This document shows positions 54,451 to 64,000 of a DNA stretch of 64,000 nt, piece by piece. Source of the stretch: Omphiscola glabra (taxonomy: Eukaryota > Mollusca > Gastropoda > Lymnaeidae); assembly GCA_964017045.1 (NCBI GenBank), contig OZ024802.1, positions 28,606,793 through 28,670,792 on the forward strand, written 5' to 3'. A program made the translations under genes and the position numbers. Numbering within the stretch: the stretch's first letter is position 1; each line of letters starts with the position of its first letter. Below the pieces are notes generated by a model. That model searched no databases, was not told the DNA's origin, and saw only the letters and a program-made list of their open reading frames with translations.

Positions 54451-54619
54451 TTTTGAGAACCCTTGGTGCTTCCTCGACATATTGGATTCGAAGTATCGAG
54501 GGAAGATTCTTGTAACTGTCAACATCTTTGAGCAATGTAACTGTTACATCGACTTCATTGTACTTTAATAGAGTGGATTCATTGAGAAGCCTGTTTTCTT
54601 TATTCTTAACGTTTAGCAT
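54401..54619 (-). CDS. ORF of 72 codons, possible exon, unknown
   Basis: ATG at 54,619 to TGA at 54,401. The first ~60 codons are non-repetitive and protein-like (ENRLLNESTLLKYNEVDVTV; SYKNLPSILRIQYVEEAPRV). The last ten codons fall in the neighbouring tandem repeat, and a donor-like AAG|gtgtct at ~54,441 would cut them off; 'ggtcacag' upstream could be an acceptor. No relative recognised. Confidence 0.28.
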   Translation of the reverse strand: MLNVKNKENRLLNESTLLKYNEVDVTVTLLKDVDSYKNLPSILRIQYVEEAPRVLKSGTKVSHCLDQGVSLA

Positions 54620-54734
54620 TTCGTGCTGTGACCATTTGATAACAAGCTGTGTTCGTTTCCCTCACAGCCAGTAGTCGAATGGGTGTTGATGATGTGCTTT
54701 GCAGTATATGCCGTTGGTATGGCTCGGACTTGAA

Positions 54735-55058
54735 ACAGCACCAGTCCCTGGACATGGTACAACAATCGTCCTCTGTCAGGTAAATGTCCCTGGACATGGT
54801 ACAAAAATAATCCTCTATCAGGTAAATGTCCTTATACATAGTACAACCATCTTCCCCTGTCTGGTAAATGTCCTTGGACATAGTACAACAATCGTCCCTT
54901 GTCTAGTAACTTTACTTGGACGTAGTACAACAATCGTCCCCTGTCTAGTAACTTTACTTGGGCATAGTACAACAATCGTTCTCAGTCAAGTAAATGTCCT
55001 TGGACATAGTACAACAATAGTCCTCTACCAGGTAAATGTCCTTGGACAGAGATTATTT
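54735..55058. repeat. 42-bp minisatellite, ~8 copies
   Basis: Unit 'ggacatagtacaacaatcgt' + cctctgtcaggtaaatgtcctt. 42 = 14 codons, which keeps a 120-codon frame open. Confidence 0.92.
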
Positions 55059-55189
55059 TGAAATTTGTAATCAGGCAACTCTAAAATGGAAATTGAAAAA
55101 CATAACACGGTGAATATTATAAAATAATAAAATCCGGTTTCTGAAAGACGAATCTCGTTCCGTTTGTCCGGTATCTACACTGCTTGGAT

Positions 55190-55436
55190 TTGAGGCTATA
55201 TTGGGATTTGAGGCTTTGCTGGAATTTTATCCTATACTGGGATCACAGGTTATATACAGGGATTTTAGGCTATAATGAGATTTGAGGCTATACTTGGATT
55301 TGATTTGAGGCTGTACTTGGATTTGATTTGAGGCTGTACTTGGATTTGATTTGAGGCTGTACTTGGATTTGATTTGAGGCTGTACTTGGATTTGATTTGA
55401 TGCTATACTTGGATTTGATTTGAATTTGAGGCTATG
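55190..55436. repeat. 23-bp repeat (gaggctgtacttggatttga + ttt)
   Basis: About ten copies; the first ones (55,195-55,290) are diverged. The array ends at a hAT terminus. Confidence 0.9.
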
Positions 55437-55502
55437 CGAGCCAGATGCAGCTATCAATAGAGCCACATCTGGGCTCGCGAGCCATAGGTCCCCGACCCCT
55501 GC
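55437..55502 (+). mobile_element. Right end of a hAT-type element
   Basis: 'gagccataggtccccgaccc' + ctg is the reverse of a CAGGGGTCGGGGACC-type terminus; the preceding bases form an inverted pair (gcgagccagatg / catctgggctcgc). Left end not seen; the 23-bp array may occupy the interior. Confidence 0.5.
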
Positions 55503-55956
55503 TCTAGGGTATGCATTTTGAGATTCACCATGTCTTCTACTATTTTAGTCTCTGAAAGGAATCATTGCAACCGAGAATTCAGTAAAAAATGTGTGTCCGA
55601 ACTGTGGTTGACAATGTCAGTAATATAATCTAGTTTTGTGAGAGCACTGATCCTTTCAACACCCCAACCTCCCCCCCCCCAACCTCACAGGAAAGGACAG
55701 ATGGTGTGACCCGTGAGCCCGCAGTAATTGAGTGGTTGGCTTAACTGAGACCTTCGCATGCCACTTGCACTAACACATTGGTGAGTGATACAAAACCGCG
55801 ACCTCCTCGGAGACGGATCCGTGCTCGCAGCTCAGATCCTTTAATTTCAACGCTGATCATGGTCCATTAGTTGTTCCTTTAATTATCTTCGGCTGTTGTC
55901 TCCCCCCCCCCCCCCCGCGACGCCGAGAAAACGATCAGCTGGGACATTTTCACTGT

Positions 55957-55989
<33 letters not shown>

Positions 55990-56150
55990 GAAGCCGCCAC
56001 CCCCCCGTGGGTCGTAGCGACCTACGCTTCCAGACTTGTTATGCTTAAAGAGCCAATGTCTGGCACCGCGGGAGAACTACAGGACAACAACTTTAATCGT
56101 TAAGCATTTCATTGTTCCCTTCATCTACCGAGGATCACTGGGGATAGGAT
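55503..56150. other. Spacer with poly-C and poly-A
   Basis: Poly-C at 55,901-55,916, poly-A of 27 at 55,963-55,989. No gene supported. Confidence 0.4.
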
Positions 56151-56154
56151 TTGT

Positions 56155-56370
56155 CCCCTGTGAAGGGGTTCTTAATCCTTTTTTTATTGCAGAGTCGCAC
56201 GCCTTCTTAATTTTAAAGACACATTTCCCCCCCAATAAAAATGCCAATACAATTAGGAAATAACAACTTATTTTCTGGGTCACCCACCAAAAAAAAATAA
56301 AATCACCTGACATGCCACTGGCAACCACAGGGGTTGCGGACACTCCTAGTTGAGAACCCCTGCCCTAGTG
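56155..56370 (+). mobile_element. hAT-type MITE, 'aggggttctt' ends
   Basis: Element 56163-56362 (200 bp): left aaggggttcttaatcctttt, right 'actcctagttgagaacccct' + g. The flanking 8-mers ccccTgtg and cccTagtg match at 6 of 8. Contains 'gagtcgcacgccttcttaat', typical of related elements. Confidence 0.7.
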
Positions 56371-56559
56371 TTTATTCTAAGGTCGGAATGACATAGACAA
56401 TGAGTTTTGTACAATATTAGACCTTTAGTACAATTCTTGTCCTTTATTTGGCGTCTTCTCATTAGGGTCTTCTTTGTTGTTGAAGTTCAAATCAAGATTT
56501 CCGAATGTGTGACGTCCATGATGCGCGCCATGTAAATGTTCATGTCAAAAAAATCTGAA

Positions 56560-57078
56560 CATGAACAAAACCGTTGGATGTCAGCTTGACAGAAGTTGAT
56601 GAACATGAACAAAACCGTTGGATGTCAGCTTGACAGAAGATGATGAACATGAACACAACCGTTGGATGTCAGCTTGACAGAAGATGATGAACATGAACAA
56701 AACTGTTGGATGTCAGCTTGACAGAAGATGATGAACATGAACAAAACTGTTGGATGTCAGCTTGACAGAATATGATGAACATGAACAAAACCGTTGGATG
56801 TCAGCTTGACAGAAGATGATGAACATGAACAAAAACGTTGGATTCAAGCTTGACAGAAGATGATGAACATGAACAAAACTGTTGGATGTCAGCTTGACAG
56901 AAGATGATGAACATGAACAAAACTGTTGGATGTCAGCTTGACAGAAGATGATGAACATGAACAAAGCCCTTCAAAATGAACATGCTGGATGTCAGCTTGA
57001 GAGAAGATGATGAATATGAACAAAGCCGTTCAAAATGAACATGGTGGATATCATCTTGAGAAAAGATGATGAAAATGA
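56560..57078. repeat. 44-bp minisatellite, ~11 copies
   Basis: Unit 'gatgaacatgaacaaaaccg' + ttggatgtcagcttgacagaagat. Right end diverged (aaagccgttcaaaatgaac). Confidence 0.94.
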
Positions 57079-57239
57079 ACGGCGAAGGCATGTTATTAGG
57101 GGCGGGGGTGTTAAAGGTTGGGAAACAAAAATTAAGAGCTTTTGGAAATGTCAAGGTTTAAATCAATATTGCAGAACGTTCTGTTCCAGCGGGACGTTTT
57201 AAAAGATTAAACACCAAAGGTCACGGTGTAAGGGACCAG

Positions 57240-57532
57240 TATTCCAAACAGACTAGCTAATGGTCCAAGTGTGATGAGACCGAATAGACTATATTATATA
57301 GCCAATGTTTCTAGTGTGATGGGACCAAATAGACAAGACAATCGCCCAATTGTGATGGGACCAAGTAGGCAAGACAATGGTGCAAGTGTGATGGGACCAA
57401 ATAGGCAAGACAATGGCGCAAGTGTGATGGGACCAAGTAGGAAAGATAATGATCAAAGTATGATGGGACCTAGTAGGCAGAACAATGGTCAAAGTGTTAT
57501 GGGACCAAGTAGACAAGCCAAAGTTTAGAGAA
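57240..57532. repeat. 36-bp minisatellite, ~8 copies
   Basis: Unit 'agtgtgatgggaccaaatag' + gcaagacaatggcgca. 36 = 12 codons, hence GPSRQDNGASVM frames. Confidence 0.92.
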
Positions 57533-57536
57533 CAGA

Positions 57537-57890
57537 CTAATGGAAAATATAGACCTTAAATAATTTAAACCCTATTTTAATGGTTGTGTGGATCGTTAGC
57601 TTCATTTCTTTGGCCCAACACCGAAAATGCATCATGGGTAACTTCTCTAGCACTCTTGAGATAAATGACGAGTCTTGTGACATGTGATAAGATGCTATGT
57701 CACCAGAATGATAGTGTGCAGTTTTCCGGTCGTCAGAACTGAATCGAGTGGAATGTAAATATTTTGTTTCATGACGACGGGCCTTGTTGAGCTCGATCAT
57801 CAGCAAAATGACACACGCAAGAAGCTCACTTCTCACTCTGTTTGGGTAAACTCCAATATTTTCTATGCACCTTCTTATTGAGTCTTTCAT
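57537..57890 (-). CDS. ORF of 117 codons, unknown protein
   Basis: ATG at 57,890 (stop TAA four codons upstream) to TAG at 57,537. Non-repetitive, with natural-looking composition: MKDSIRRCIENIGVYPNRVR, SELLACVILLMIELNKARRH, SFISRVLEKLPMMHFRCWAK. It is the longest non-repetitive, non-transposon frame beginning with ATG in the window. No signal peptide; one moderately hydrophobic segment (LLACVILLMI). It could be an exon, since AAG|gtctat near 57,553 is donor-like. Family not recognised. Confidence 0.4.
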   Translation of the reverse strand: MKDSIRRCIENIGVYPNRVRSELLACVILLMIELNKARRHETKYLHSTRFSSDDRKTAHYHSGDIASYHMSQDSSFISRVLEKLPMMHFRCWAKEMKLTIHTTIKIGFKLFKVYIFH

Positions 57891-58265
57891 AAAGCCTCTT
57901 TATACTTTATTGGATGAGAAGAGTTTTTGAAAATTAAAAAAAAATATATAAATACAAGTTCAAACTTCATCTTCTGTCAAACATGAAAAGTGGGGAATAG
58001 TTTTGTACACTGTTACAAGCGTACTCTATCATAACAACGGAATTGATGGCGTATCATCTTCGGTTATCGGATTTTTTTTACGAAAGGTATTATGCTTAAA
58101 GGAAAATTGTTCTCCGGAAGATTGTTCGAAAAAAAGTTTGTTGGAAATGAAATAATTTGGGAGACGGGGGAGCAGGCACACATTTTATTAAAAAGTGTAA
58201 ATTGCGCCATTTCTTGCTCACTTTACGCCTTTAAAATAAATAATGAAATCTCGGCGTAGTCAATG
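57891..58265. other. AT-rich spacer
   Basis: No gene seen; 'ttctccggaagattgttcga' (58,110) faintly recalls the foldback MITE arm. Confidence 0.35.
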
Positions 58266-58289
58266 TAAACTCGAACAAACTTCCGTCCA

Positions 58290-58662
58290 AACAATTTCTC
58301 TTTGATCAATTTCCCTTAGATCAATTTCCCTTAGAACAATTTCCCTTAGATCAATTTCCCTGAGATCAATTTCCCTTAGAACAATTTCCCTCAGATCAAT
58401 TTCCCTTGGATCAAATTCCCTTAGATCAATTTCCCTTAGATCAATTTCCCTTAGCTCAATTTCCCTTAGATCAATTTCCCTTAGATCAATTTCCCTTAGA
58501 TCAATTTCCCTTAGATCAATTTCCCTTAGAACAATTTCCCTTAGATCAATTTCCCTTAGATCAATTTCCCTTAGATCAATTTCCCTTAGATCAATTTCCC
58601 TTAGAACAATTTCCCTTAGATCAATTTCCCATAGATCAATTTCTCTTATATCAAATTTCATT
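58290..58662. repeat. 15-bp repeat (ttagatcaatttccc), ~24 copies
   Basis: Very uniform; variants replace gatc with gaac or gctc. Both edges ('aatttctctttgatcaattt' left, 'cccatagatcaatttctctt' right) resemble the arm of the foldback MITE at 16,760-16,790 (aaatttctttcgatcaaatt). 15 = 5 codons, giving PLDQF and REIDL artefact frames. Confidence 0.95.
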
Positions 58663-58934
58663 TGCACAAATTTTCATATGCACGCATCTTTATCTCACTG
58701 GCACATCATGCATTCACTTCCTCCAAAGCAGTTGCACAATTCTCTTGCAAGTCCCAAGCCCGGACAGCCCTTGCTGCTCTATCACAGAAAGATTAAACTC
58801 TCCCTTTTCTCTGAGCCTTACTTCCAAATTCTAGCTTTGCAGTGCTCCTGAACAGCGTCATAATTGAAATTGGTTGGTATTTTTTTTAACGCATTTTTTT
58901 TTACCAAGTGTCAAGTCAAACTATTTAAATTGCA
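58663..58934. other. Spacer
   Basis: Non-repetitive; the minus strand has a short ATG frame (MTLFRSTAKLEFGSKAQRKG) of 22 codons. Not supported. Confidence 0.3.
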
Positions 58935-60668
58935 AGACGCTGCTCCAATACTCTTGTGACTTTAAAGCGCAAGACCCGGTTCCCATTACGCTTGTGACTT
59001 AGAATTGCAAGATCCTGTTCCCAATACGAGTGTTACATTAAAATGCAAGACGCTGTTCCGATTAAGCTTGCGACTTTAAAGTGCAAGACGCTGTTCCCAT
59101 TACACGTGTGACTTTTAAGGGCAAGACGCTGTTCCCATTACGCGTGTGACTTTTAAGGGCAAGACGCTGTTCCCATTACGCGTGTGACTTTTAAGGGCAA
59201 GACGCTGTTCCCATTACGCGTGTGACTTTTAAGAGCAAGACGCTGTTCCCATTACGCGTGTGACTTTAAAGGGCAAGACGCTGTTCCCATTATGCGTGTG
59301 ACTTTTAAGGGCAAGACGCTGTTCCCATTACGCGTGTGACTTTTAAGGGCAAGACGCTGTTCCCATTACGCATGTGACTTTTAAGGGCAAGACGCTGTTC
59401 CCATTACGCATGTGACTTTAAAGGGCAAGACGCTGTTCCCATTATGCGTGTGACTTTAAAGGGCAACACGCTGTTCCCATTATGCGTGTGACTTTTAAGG
59501 GCAAGACGATGTTCCCATTACGCGTGTGACTTTTAAGGACAAGACGCTGTTCCCATTACGCGTGTGACTTTTAAGAGCAAGACGCTGTTCCCATTATGCG
59601 TGTGACTTTAAAGGGCAACACGCTGTTCCCATTATGCGTGTGACTTTTAAGAGCAAGACGCTGTTCCCATTATGCGTGTGACTTTAAAGGGCAACACGCT
59701 GTTCCCATTACGCGTGTGACTTTTAAGGGCAAGACGCTGTTCCCATTACGCGTGTGACTTTTAAGGGCAAGACGCTGTTCCCATTACGCGTGTGACTTTT
59801 AAGGGCAAGACGCTGTTCCCATTACACGTGTGACTTTTAAGGGCAAGACGCTGTTCCCATTACGCGTGTGACTTTTAAGGGCAAGACGCTGTTCCCATTA
59901 CGCGTGTGACTTTTAAGAGCAAGACGCTGTTCCCATTATGCGTGTGACTTTAAAGGGCAACACGCTGTTCCCATTATGCGTGTGACTTTTAAGGGCAAGA
60001 CGCTGTTCCCATTACGCGTGTGACTTTTAAGGGCAAGACGCTGTTCCCATTACGCGTGTGACTTTTAAGGGCAAGACGCTGTTCCCATTATGCGTGTGAC
60101 TTTTAAGGGCAAGACGCTGTTCCCATTATGCGTGTGACTTTTAAGGACAAGACGCTGTTCCCATTACGCGTGTGACTTTTAAGAGCAAGACGCTGTTCCC
60201 ATTATGCGTGTGACTTTAAAGGGCAACACGCTGTTCCCATTATGCGTGTGACTTTTAAGAGCAAGACGCTGTTCCCATTATGCGTGTGACTTTAAAGGGC
60301 AACACGCTGTTCCCATTACGCGTGTGACTTTTAAGGGCAAGACGCTGTTCCCATTACGCGTGTGACTTTTAAGGGCAAGACGCTGTTCCCATTATGCGTG
60401 TGACTTTTAAAGGCAAGATGCTGTTCCCATTATGCGTGTGACTTTAAGGGCAAGACGCTGTTCCCATTACGCGTGTGACTTTTAAGGGCAAGACGCTGTT
60501 CCCATTATGCGTGTGACTTTTAAGGGCAAGACGCTGTTCCCATTACGCGTGTGACTTTTAAGGGCAAGACGCTTTTCCCATTATGCGTGTGACTTTTAAG
60601 GGCAAGACGCTGTTCCCATTATGCGTGTGACTTTTAAGGGCAAGACGCTGTTTCCATTATGCGTGTGA
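58935..60668. repeat. 38-bp satellite array, ~45 copies, with higher-order repeats
   Basis: Unit tgtgacttttaagggcaaga + cgctgttcccattacgcg. The left ~160 bp is diverged. The variant 'aaagggcaacacgctg' occurs at 59,461, 59,613, 59,689, 59,955, 60,221 and 60,297; the 59,613/59,689 pair recurs as 60,221/60,297 exactly 608 bp (16 units) later, and 59,689-59,955-60,221 are each 266 bp (7 units) apart. Confidence 0.97.
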
Positions 60669-60721
60669 GAACACAACAAGCTCCAGGTCAGAAATATATT
60701 GTTATTTCTACTTTTGGTAAT

Positions 60722-61462
60722 TCTTGGCTGTTTGGGAGTCGGGTGTTTGGGAGTCGGCTGTTTGGGAGTCGGGTGTTTGGGAGTCGGGTGTTTGGGAGTC
60801 GGGTGTTTGGGAGTCGGTTGTTTGGGAGTCGGGTGTTTGGGAGTCGGCTGTTTGGAAGTCGGGTGTTTGGGAGTCGGGTGTTTGGGAGTCGGGTGTTTGG
60901 GAGTAGGGTGTTTGAAAGTTGGGTGTTTGGGAGTCGGGTGTTTGAAACTTGGGTGTTTGGGAGTCGGGTGTTTGGCAGTCGGGTGTTTGAAAGTTGGCTG
61001 TTTGGGAGTCAGGTGTTTTGGAGTCGGGTGTTTGGCAGTCGGGTGTTTGGGAGTCGGCTGTTTGGGAGTCGGGTGTTTGGCAGTCGGGTGTTTGGGAGTC
61101 GGGTGTTTGAAAGTTGGGTGTTTGGGAGTCGGGTGTTTGAAAGTTGGGTGTTTGGGAGTCGGGTGTTTGGCAGTCGGGTGTTTGGGAGTCGGGTGTTTTG
61201 GAGTCGGGTGTTTGGGAGTCGGGTGTTTGGGAGTCGGGTGTTTGAAAGTTGGGTGTTTGGGAGTCGGGTGTTTGAAAGTTGGGTGTTTGGGAGTCGGGTG
61301 TTTGGGAGTCGAGAGTTTGGCAGTCGGGTGTTTGGGAGTCGGGTGTTTGAAAGTTGGGTGTTTGGGAGTCGGGTGTTTGAAAGATGGGTGTTTGGGAGTC
61401 GGGTGTTTGGGAGTCGGGTGTTTAGGAGTCGGGTGTTCGGCTGTTGGTTGTTTGGGAGTCAG
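60722..61462. repeat. 15-bp satellite array (tgtttgggagtcggg), ~49 copies
   Basis: Begins 55 bp after the 38-bp array. Variants: ggctg, ggttg, tttgaaagttggg, tttggcagtcggg. 15 = 5 codons, so a 299-codon frame (VFGSR repeated) and a 257-codon frame (GVGCL repeated) are open; they are not genes. A second, diverged array of the same family is at 63,005-63,245. Confidence 0.97.
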
Positions 61463-61770
61463 CCATTATTGAGCAGGTGTTCTATTTTTAAACACTCGGT
61501 CTCGACGATCACCAAAAAAAACCCGCTTGTAATGTTTCCAGAAATTCAATGGCTTTAAAAAAAAATAAAGAAAGGGAAAACAAATTGGTAAAAGCATCAA
61601 TTTCGATTCCGTATTCGATTGTCATGAAATGTCGAGAAGGGATCGTTGTAGATTAATCGTAATCGGCTTGTCTGTTCGCCCGCATGATATCGAGTATTCC
61701 AACCACATTCCTCTTAATATCGATCTGGTTTAGTTTTTTTTAAATTTATTTTTGCACGGGGAAAGTCTCG
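61463..61770. other. Spacer
   Basis: AT-rich; no gene seen. Confidence 0.35.
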
Positions 61771-61775
61771 CCCAG

Positions 61776-61896
61776 GAAATGACTAGCTGTCGGGCCCGTC
61801 AAAATACAGGGATGAAATCGTCTTGTCAAGGGACCTTGTGTTACGGTTTGTTTGGCTTGTATTATGGAATCAGACGGGCGTCATTTCTAACTACAC
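61776..61896 (+). CDS. Weak candidate exon
   Basis: Frame of 40 codons between 'gtctcgcccag' (acceptor-like but with a poor tract nearby; T-rich 61,733-61,752) and ACAC|gtacgt (donor-like). Reads EMTSCRARQNTGMKSSCQGT then LCYGLFGLYYGIRRASFLTT. Not recognised. Confidence 0.22.
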
Positions 61897-61899
61897 GTA

Positions 61900-62258
61900 C
61901 GTTGTTTTTTTTAAAATATATTTTGTTGGGAGGGAGATAAAATATGGAGGTCTGTGGGAAGAGGTACTGTCCTTTAATTAAAAATCAAATTGAAAAAAAA
62001 TTCAATTCAACTCATGCTTATATGCACGTGCTCATCTCCCAAAAAAAATAAATAAACACAAGATATAATTTTAATGTTTGTTTTTAATGCTCGTTATATC
62101 ATTTTTTCCTTTACTCAAATTTTGTCACAAAAATTGCTCCATTTCTTAAAAAGAAATTAGGTAATTGAAAAAAAAAATATTTTAAGAAACCTTATAGAAT
62201 CTTTTATTTAACACACTTAAAAAAAAATAAACTATACACAAGATGAATGCTTCATCTA
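61900..62258. other. AT-rich spacer
   Basis: Several A- and T-runs; no gene seen. Confidence 0.4.
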
Positions 62259-62261
62259 AAA

Positions 62262-62330
62262 CAGTGGTTCTCAACCTTCCTATGGCCGTGCCTAGTCATA
62301 CGATATAATCAAATGTCCCCCAAGTCACCA
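62262..62330 (+). mobile_element. SPIN-like hAT MITE, left-end fragment (copy G)
   Basis: Begins cagtggttctcaaccttcct as in copies E and D, then 'ggccgtgcc' and 'gtcccccaagtcacc' recall the family's next segment before similarity is lost into a CA repeat (62,336-62,366). Confidence 0.7.
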
Positions 62331-62642
62331 GACAGACAGACACACGCACACGCACACACACATACACGGTTCATCGCAAGGAAATTGCTATTGGCCGGCC
62401 ACGGTCAAATCAAACTGATTAAAAGGGAATCTTCCCTCCATGACCTGATCAGTTTCTCGAGATCGTACCCTGCGGATATCCGGGGTTGGGAAAGTGACCC
62501 CCCGAGCATCGATTAAACTCTACACCAGACGTAATATGCGACCCCTACCCTCACCATCACCCCCTCTCCTCGTAATTTGTAGCAATCGTTTGTCGTGTTT
62601 ATGCTTGTTGACGCATGCTAGGTTTCAATGTGAACACAATGT

Positions 62643-62864
62643 ATCTAGCCCAGTGGTTCTGAACATTCCTAATGCCGCGACCTTTGAATACAGCTCCTCG
62701 AATTGTAGGCGAGCCCCAACCACGAAATTATTTTTTTGGCTACTTCATAACTTTTGACATTTTGAGTATATGTGTTTTCCGCTGGTCTTACGTGACACCT
62801 GTGAAAGGGTCGTTCGACCACCAATGGGTTCGTGACCCACAGGTTGAGAACCGCTGATCTAGCA
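62643..62864 (+). mobile_element. SPIN-like hAT MITE, copy H
   Basis: Element 62651-62856 (206 bp), cagtggttctgaacattcct ... acaggttgagaaccgctg. Flanked by atctagcc and atctagca (7 of 8 identical). Includes 'gtatatgtgttttccgctgg' and 'gtgaaagggtcgttcgacca'. Confidence 0.93.
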
Positions 62865-63004
62865 GAGGTCCCCGGTTTCACAAACCTTGCCGAGAAAGTC
62901 GATACTGAAGACGGCAGGACATGATTAATTGCATTCGCTGCTGGGATTATCTGAACCTAAGTCTTAATCACTTGGTTTCCCAGTGGATGATGGTATACAT
63001 CCGT

Positions 63005-63247
63005 GATTTGGGAATTTGGGATTTAGGTGTTTGGTTGTTGGATGTTTGGGAGTTGAGTGTTTGGGTATCGGGTGTTCGGGAATAAGGTTATTGTGTGTTT
63101 GGGAGTCGGGTGTTTGGGAGTTGGATGTATAGGAGTTGGATATATAGGAGTTGGGTGCATGGGAGTTGGGTGTATGGGAGTTGGATGCATGGGAGTAGGG
63201 AGTTTGGGAGTTGGGTGTTTGGGAGTAGGTGTTTGGGAGTCGGCGAA
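63005..63247. repeat. ~15-16-bp repeat related to the 60.7-kb array
   Basis: Copies of tgtttgggagttggg and tgtatgggagttggg; more diverged than the array at 60,722-61,462 but clearly the same word. Confidence 0.9.
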
Positions 63248-63515
63248 GGTTGTGCAACGTTAGCTGGGTGTCGAAATGTTTTTGACATAACGTGGACATT
63301 AAGAGGATCTTATCTTTTTATTCGCGCCTCAAGAAGTACATTTTTTTCAACTAAAAAAGTTTCAATACTTTTCTTTTGCTGTTAGAAGTCATTTTGGGTA
63401 TATTAGAATATTAGTTCTGAAATTTAATTTACCGGAAACTTTTAATTTTAAAGCCCATAGTTATCGTGAGTTTCATATACTTTTTTCATAATCCTACTTA
63501 TACGAAAGGCAATCT
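63248..63515. other. Spacer
   Basis: No gene seen. Confidence 0.35.
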
Positions 63516-63517
63516 GA

Positions 63518-63622
63518 CCTAAGAATTCAGACCAAAGACATTCCGACTAAATAATTCCGACCAAATAATTCCGACCAAAGACATCCAAAGAATTCCGACT
63601 AAAGATATTCCGACTTAAAACA
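63518..63622. repeat. ~17-bp repeat (attccgaccaaagac)
   Basis: Six to seven degenerate copies. Confidence 0.75.
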
Positions 63623-63630
63623 ATTCTTTA

Positions 63631-63828
63631 GGGGCTCTCAAACTTTTCTGTACTCTGAACCACAACCGACAGTTTAACCAAGTCCAGCACCCCATTCAAA
63701 ATTATCAAAGCACGCCAACCGTCATACCCTTGAACAGCACCAATAATATTCACTTTTCCTCGAAATCCCTACGATGCCACATCACGCACCAGGGTGGTGC
63801 GGGCAACCCACGCTTTGAGACCCCGTGC
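63631..63828 (+). mobile_element. Possible hAT-type MITE
   Basis: Left 'ggggctctcaaacttttctg', right 'acgctttgagaccccgtg' form a loose inverted pair of the GGGGTCTCAAA type. Interior 'ctgaaccaca...cagcacccc' fits such elements. No target duplication seen. Confidence 0.45.
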
Positions 63829-63834
63829 TGTCGC

Positions 63835-64000
63835 TTTCTTAAATCCTTTCTGTTAACTTCGCTTTTGATCGCCTTCCTCTTTCTGGCTGGGTGTGGGAAA
63901 AAAAAAATCTTCGGAAGGCTAATTGACCCACTTCCCGTCAACCCATCGAGATGAAAGTTGGGCACATCAACACGTTGCCAACGACAACACGCACTGTCAA
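63835..64000 (+). repeat. Dispersed repeat family R1, cut by window end
   Basis: Matches 28,690-28,840 ('ggctaattgacccacttccc' + gtcaaccc and 'cacgttgccaacgacaacac'). Continues past the window. Confidence 0.65.

Noticed and set aside
55710..55850. tRNA-like A-box ('taattgagtggttggcttaa') suggesting a SINE or tRNA
   Set aside because: No matching B-box (GGTTCGANTCC) at the right distance and no cloverleaf could be drawn.
60659..61558. Plus-strand frames of 299 and 257 codons (VFGSR and GVGCL repeats)
   Set aside because: Both are products of a 15-bp tandem repeat; two overlapping frames are open simultaneously, as expected for a period divisible by three.

Overview
This window looks like non-coding, repeat-choked DNA of an animal, most plausibly a gastropod mollusc. 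The reasons are: no bacterial gene organisation (no operons, no long non-repetitive host ORF), an animal-type LTR retrotransposon, many short non-autonomous DNA transposons, introns or intergenic DNA with microsatellites, and several copies of a ~180-206 bp hAT element whose ends look like SPIN ('Space Invader') elements, a family reported in vertebrates, a triatomine bug and the pond snail Lymnaea. The species assignment is inference.

Layout. About a third of the window (my tally is ~20 kb) is tandem repeats: some 50 separate arrays with unit lengths from 9 to 96 bp. The largest are a 26-bp array (2.7-3.6 kb), a 22-bp array (17.3-18.4 kb), a 21-bp array of ~110 copies (24.8-27.1 kb, flanked on both sides by 22-bp arrays that resemble it), a 31-33-bp array (30.2-31.1 kb), a 34-bp array (34.7-35.4 kb), a 38-bp array (58.9-60.7 kb) and a 15-bp array (60.7-61.5 kb). 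The long apparent proteins in these arrays are artefacts of unit lengths divisible by three.

Transposons. The best-supported gene is a single 596-codon gag-protease ORF (minus strand, 12,458-14,248) inside a 3.58-kb Ty3/gypsy-like element with 491-bp LTRs that differ at one position by eye. Its frame runs straight from the protease into the C-terminal tail of an integrase, with reverse transcriptase, RNase H and the integrase core missing, so it is a young, non-autonomous deletion derivative. DNA transposons include eight SPIN-like hAT copies or fragments (three with perfect 8-bp target duplications), two copies of a second hAT family (one with a perfect 8-bp duplication), several other hAT-type ends, two inverted copies of a 385-bp TA-flanked MITE, and a 288-bp near-perfect foldback hairpin.

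Host coding sequence. No complete gene is visible, but several short non-repetitive stretches have open frames with protein-like composition and splice-like borders: two exons at 51.0-52.1 kb that join in frame, a 76-nt exon at 44.4 kb that resembles the small conserved extracellular exon of Cys-loop ligand-gated channels, an 80-nt exon at 9.5 kb, and small ORFs at 6.0, 6.5, 21.2, 41.1, 45.7, 49.2, 54.4 and 57.5 kb. All of these are tentative. No rRNA, tRNA, CRISPR array or origin was found.
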